Below are positions 63,192-64,000 of a DNA stretch of 64,000 bases, piece by piece. The stretch is from Thermotoga profunda AZM34c06 (lineage in GTDB: Bacteria; Thermotogota; Thermotogae; Thermotogales; DSM-5069): contig NZ_AP014510.1 of NCBI RefSeq assembly GCF_000828675.1, positions 701,413-765,412 of the forward strand. Direction: 5' to 3'. Below the pieces are notes generated by a model that was not told where the DNA came from, searched no databases, and saw nothing but the letters and a program-made list of their open reading frames with translations. The translations under genes and the position numbers were made by a program. Numbering within the stretch: position 1 is the stretch's first letter; each line of letters opens with the position of its first letter.

Positions 63192-64000
63192 TTGCCGCTG
63201 ACCTTGGAAAATTCAATCTACATGGTAGAGAAATGTACATCTATGAACAAGCTGGTGTGGTTTACTACGTCGGGATCACCGAACCGGCTACTGAGGACCT
63301 TGAGGTCATTTCCCAATGGCTAAAACTCCCTGTTGTAAATTTTCTCTACGATGGACCAGCGCAGTATAGGGATTCTTTGGAAGAAAAGCTCAACGAATTA
63401 GGGGTACTTTTTGGTGTTGGAGATGTGTTATACGTATCGATCAAGACATCACATGAATTAGCTCATTACGAAGTTTCATATAAAGAAATTCGTAAAAGTG
63501 ATACGACTGATATTTCGCGATTGATTGATCATCTTACAAACATTTTTGTTGAATTGTTTCCACCTGTCGAAAAACCCAAAACGGGTTTTTTAGTTGAAAT
63601 AGGTGATCAAATAGATGTGAAGAAGGCATCGACGAATAAACCTGTTGAATTCAGATACAAAGAAAAAATCTATTCGGTGACTGTCAAGGGGCGCAAGTTA
63701 CTTTTATCGGAGGGATTTTACGAATTTTTTGGTAAGACAATATACGTCGATAGAGATATGGATATAGATGAACCCGTTTTTTTTGTAGAAGATGCAGCAA
63801 TGGTTTACAAGATTAAAGACAATTTTGCGATTTACAAATTCGGTAGATTGTCATTCCCAGATGGGCGTTCTTTTTATGTTGAAGAGCCATTTGATATTGT
63901 TAATGAGACGATTCTCAAAAAACTTATTACGGTGAAAGTTGATAATACACCAATCACCACACCGATTATCGGACGGTATGACCAGTATCTTTTACTCGCA
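63086..64000 (+). CDS. Secreted protein of unknown function (partial, runs off the right edge)
   Basis: 305 codons are open to the window edge. In this frame a signal-like helix ([16 protein letters not shown]) starts near 63155, followed by a soluble region with [20 protein letters not shown], a long stretch of mixed helices and strands, and a C-terminal part with [22 protein letters not shown]. The first ATG (63086) would overlap truA by 106 bases and place the hydrophobic helix 24 residues in; no better start is seen, so the start is uncertain. I do not recognise the family. Confidence 0.65.
   Translation, partial: METRENQGSVGIERPVSGGSYGATTWVILLLCGFLIAADLGKFNLHGREMYIYEQAGVVYYVGITEPATEDLEVISQWLKLPVVNFLYDGPAQYRDSLEEKLNELGVLFGVGDVLYVSIKTSHELAHYEVSYKEIRKSDTTDISRLIDHLTNIFVELFPPVEKPKTGFLVEIGDQIDVKKASTNKPVEFRYKEKIYSVTVKGRKLLLSEGFYEFFGKTIYVDRDMDIDEPVFFVEDAAMVYKIKDNFAIYKFGRLSFPDGRSFYVEEPFDIVNETILKKLITVKVDNTPITTPIIGRYDQYLLLA

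Overview
The window reads as a chromosome segment of a thermophilic member of the Thermotogota, most like a Pseudothermotoga. The basis is gene content and order, not a database match. Typical items are three tandem M42 aminopeptidases, a split cobalamin methionine synthase with a stand-alone reactivation protein, Skp-like and LptB-like envelope genes, a GH2/GH53 galactan locus, and a MalG-type permease with a giant insert. Genes are densely packed, with many 4-base stop/start overlaps, AT-rich codon use and frequent GTG/TTG starts. I saw no tRNA, rRNA, CRISPR array, transposon or prophage.

Layout: (1) 1-841, minus: biotin (BioY, partial) and queuosine-precursor (YhhQ) transporters. (2) 1003-9985, plus: a methionine operon behind a leader with a small ORF and alternative RNA hairpins. 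It encodes MetH reactivation protein, MetH, aspartokinase, a COG1900 homocysteine-forming protein fused to a ferredoxin, a COG2122 ApbE-like protein, MetF and Asd. Together these can take aspartate to methionine through aspartate semialdehyde and direct sulfur insertion, without homoserine. (3) 9987-12505, minus: hydrolase, rRNA methyltransferase, Mini-RNase III, FliJ. (4) 12586-20645, plus: minC, three M42 peptidases, SPOR protein, ComEA-like, Skp-like, LptB-like, LOG-like, gltX. (5) 20678-33706: an FGGY kinase, a secreted duplicated-domain protein, and a galactan-use operon (beta-galactosidase, GH53 galactanase with CBM, ABC importer). (6) 33808-39761, minus: RND pump, Asp/Glu racemase, PqaA-like hydrolase, secreted protein. 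(7) 39820-42215, plus: polysaccharide deacetylase, Bax-like glucosaminidase, type IV pilin. (8) 42259-48718, minus: an unassigned catabolic operon made of a ROK regulator, ABC importer, amidohydrolase and divergent ArgH-like lyase. (9) 49090-59735: panD, acpP, then a nine-gene minus operon mnmG-rsh-dtd-queH-unknown-HATPase-trmFO-fapA-manA. (10) 59938-64000, plus: surE, def, fmt, RNase P RNA, truA and a partial secreted protein.

Three things deserve most attention. The first is the homoserine-free methionine operon with its attenuator-like leader. The second is evidence for non-canonical initiation: four genes (yhhQ, trmFO, dtd, mnmG) whose only sensible start is CTG, two of them in CTGA stop/start overlaps, and a pilin whose only sensible start is ATA. 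The third is the ROK/ABC/amidohydrolase/ArgH-like operon, whose substrate I cannot name. All functions are inferred from sequence motifs and context alone.
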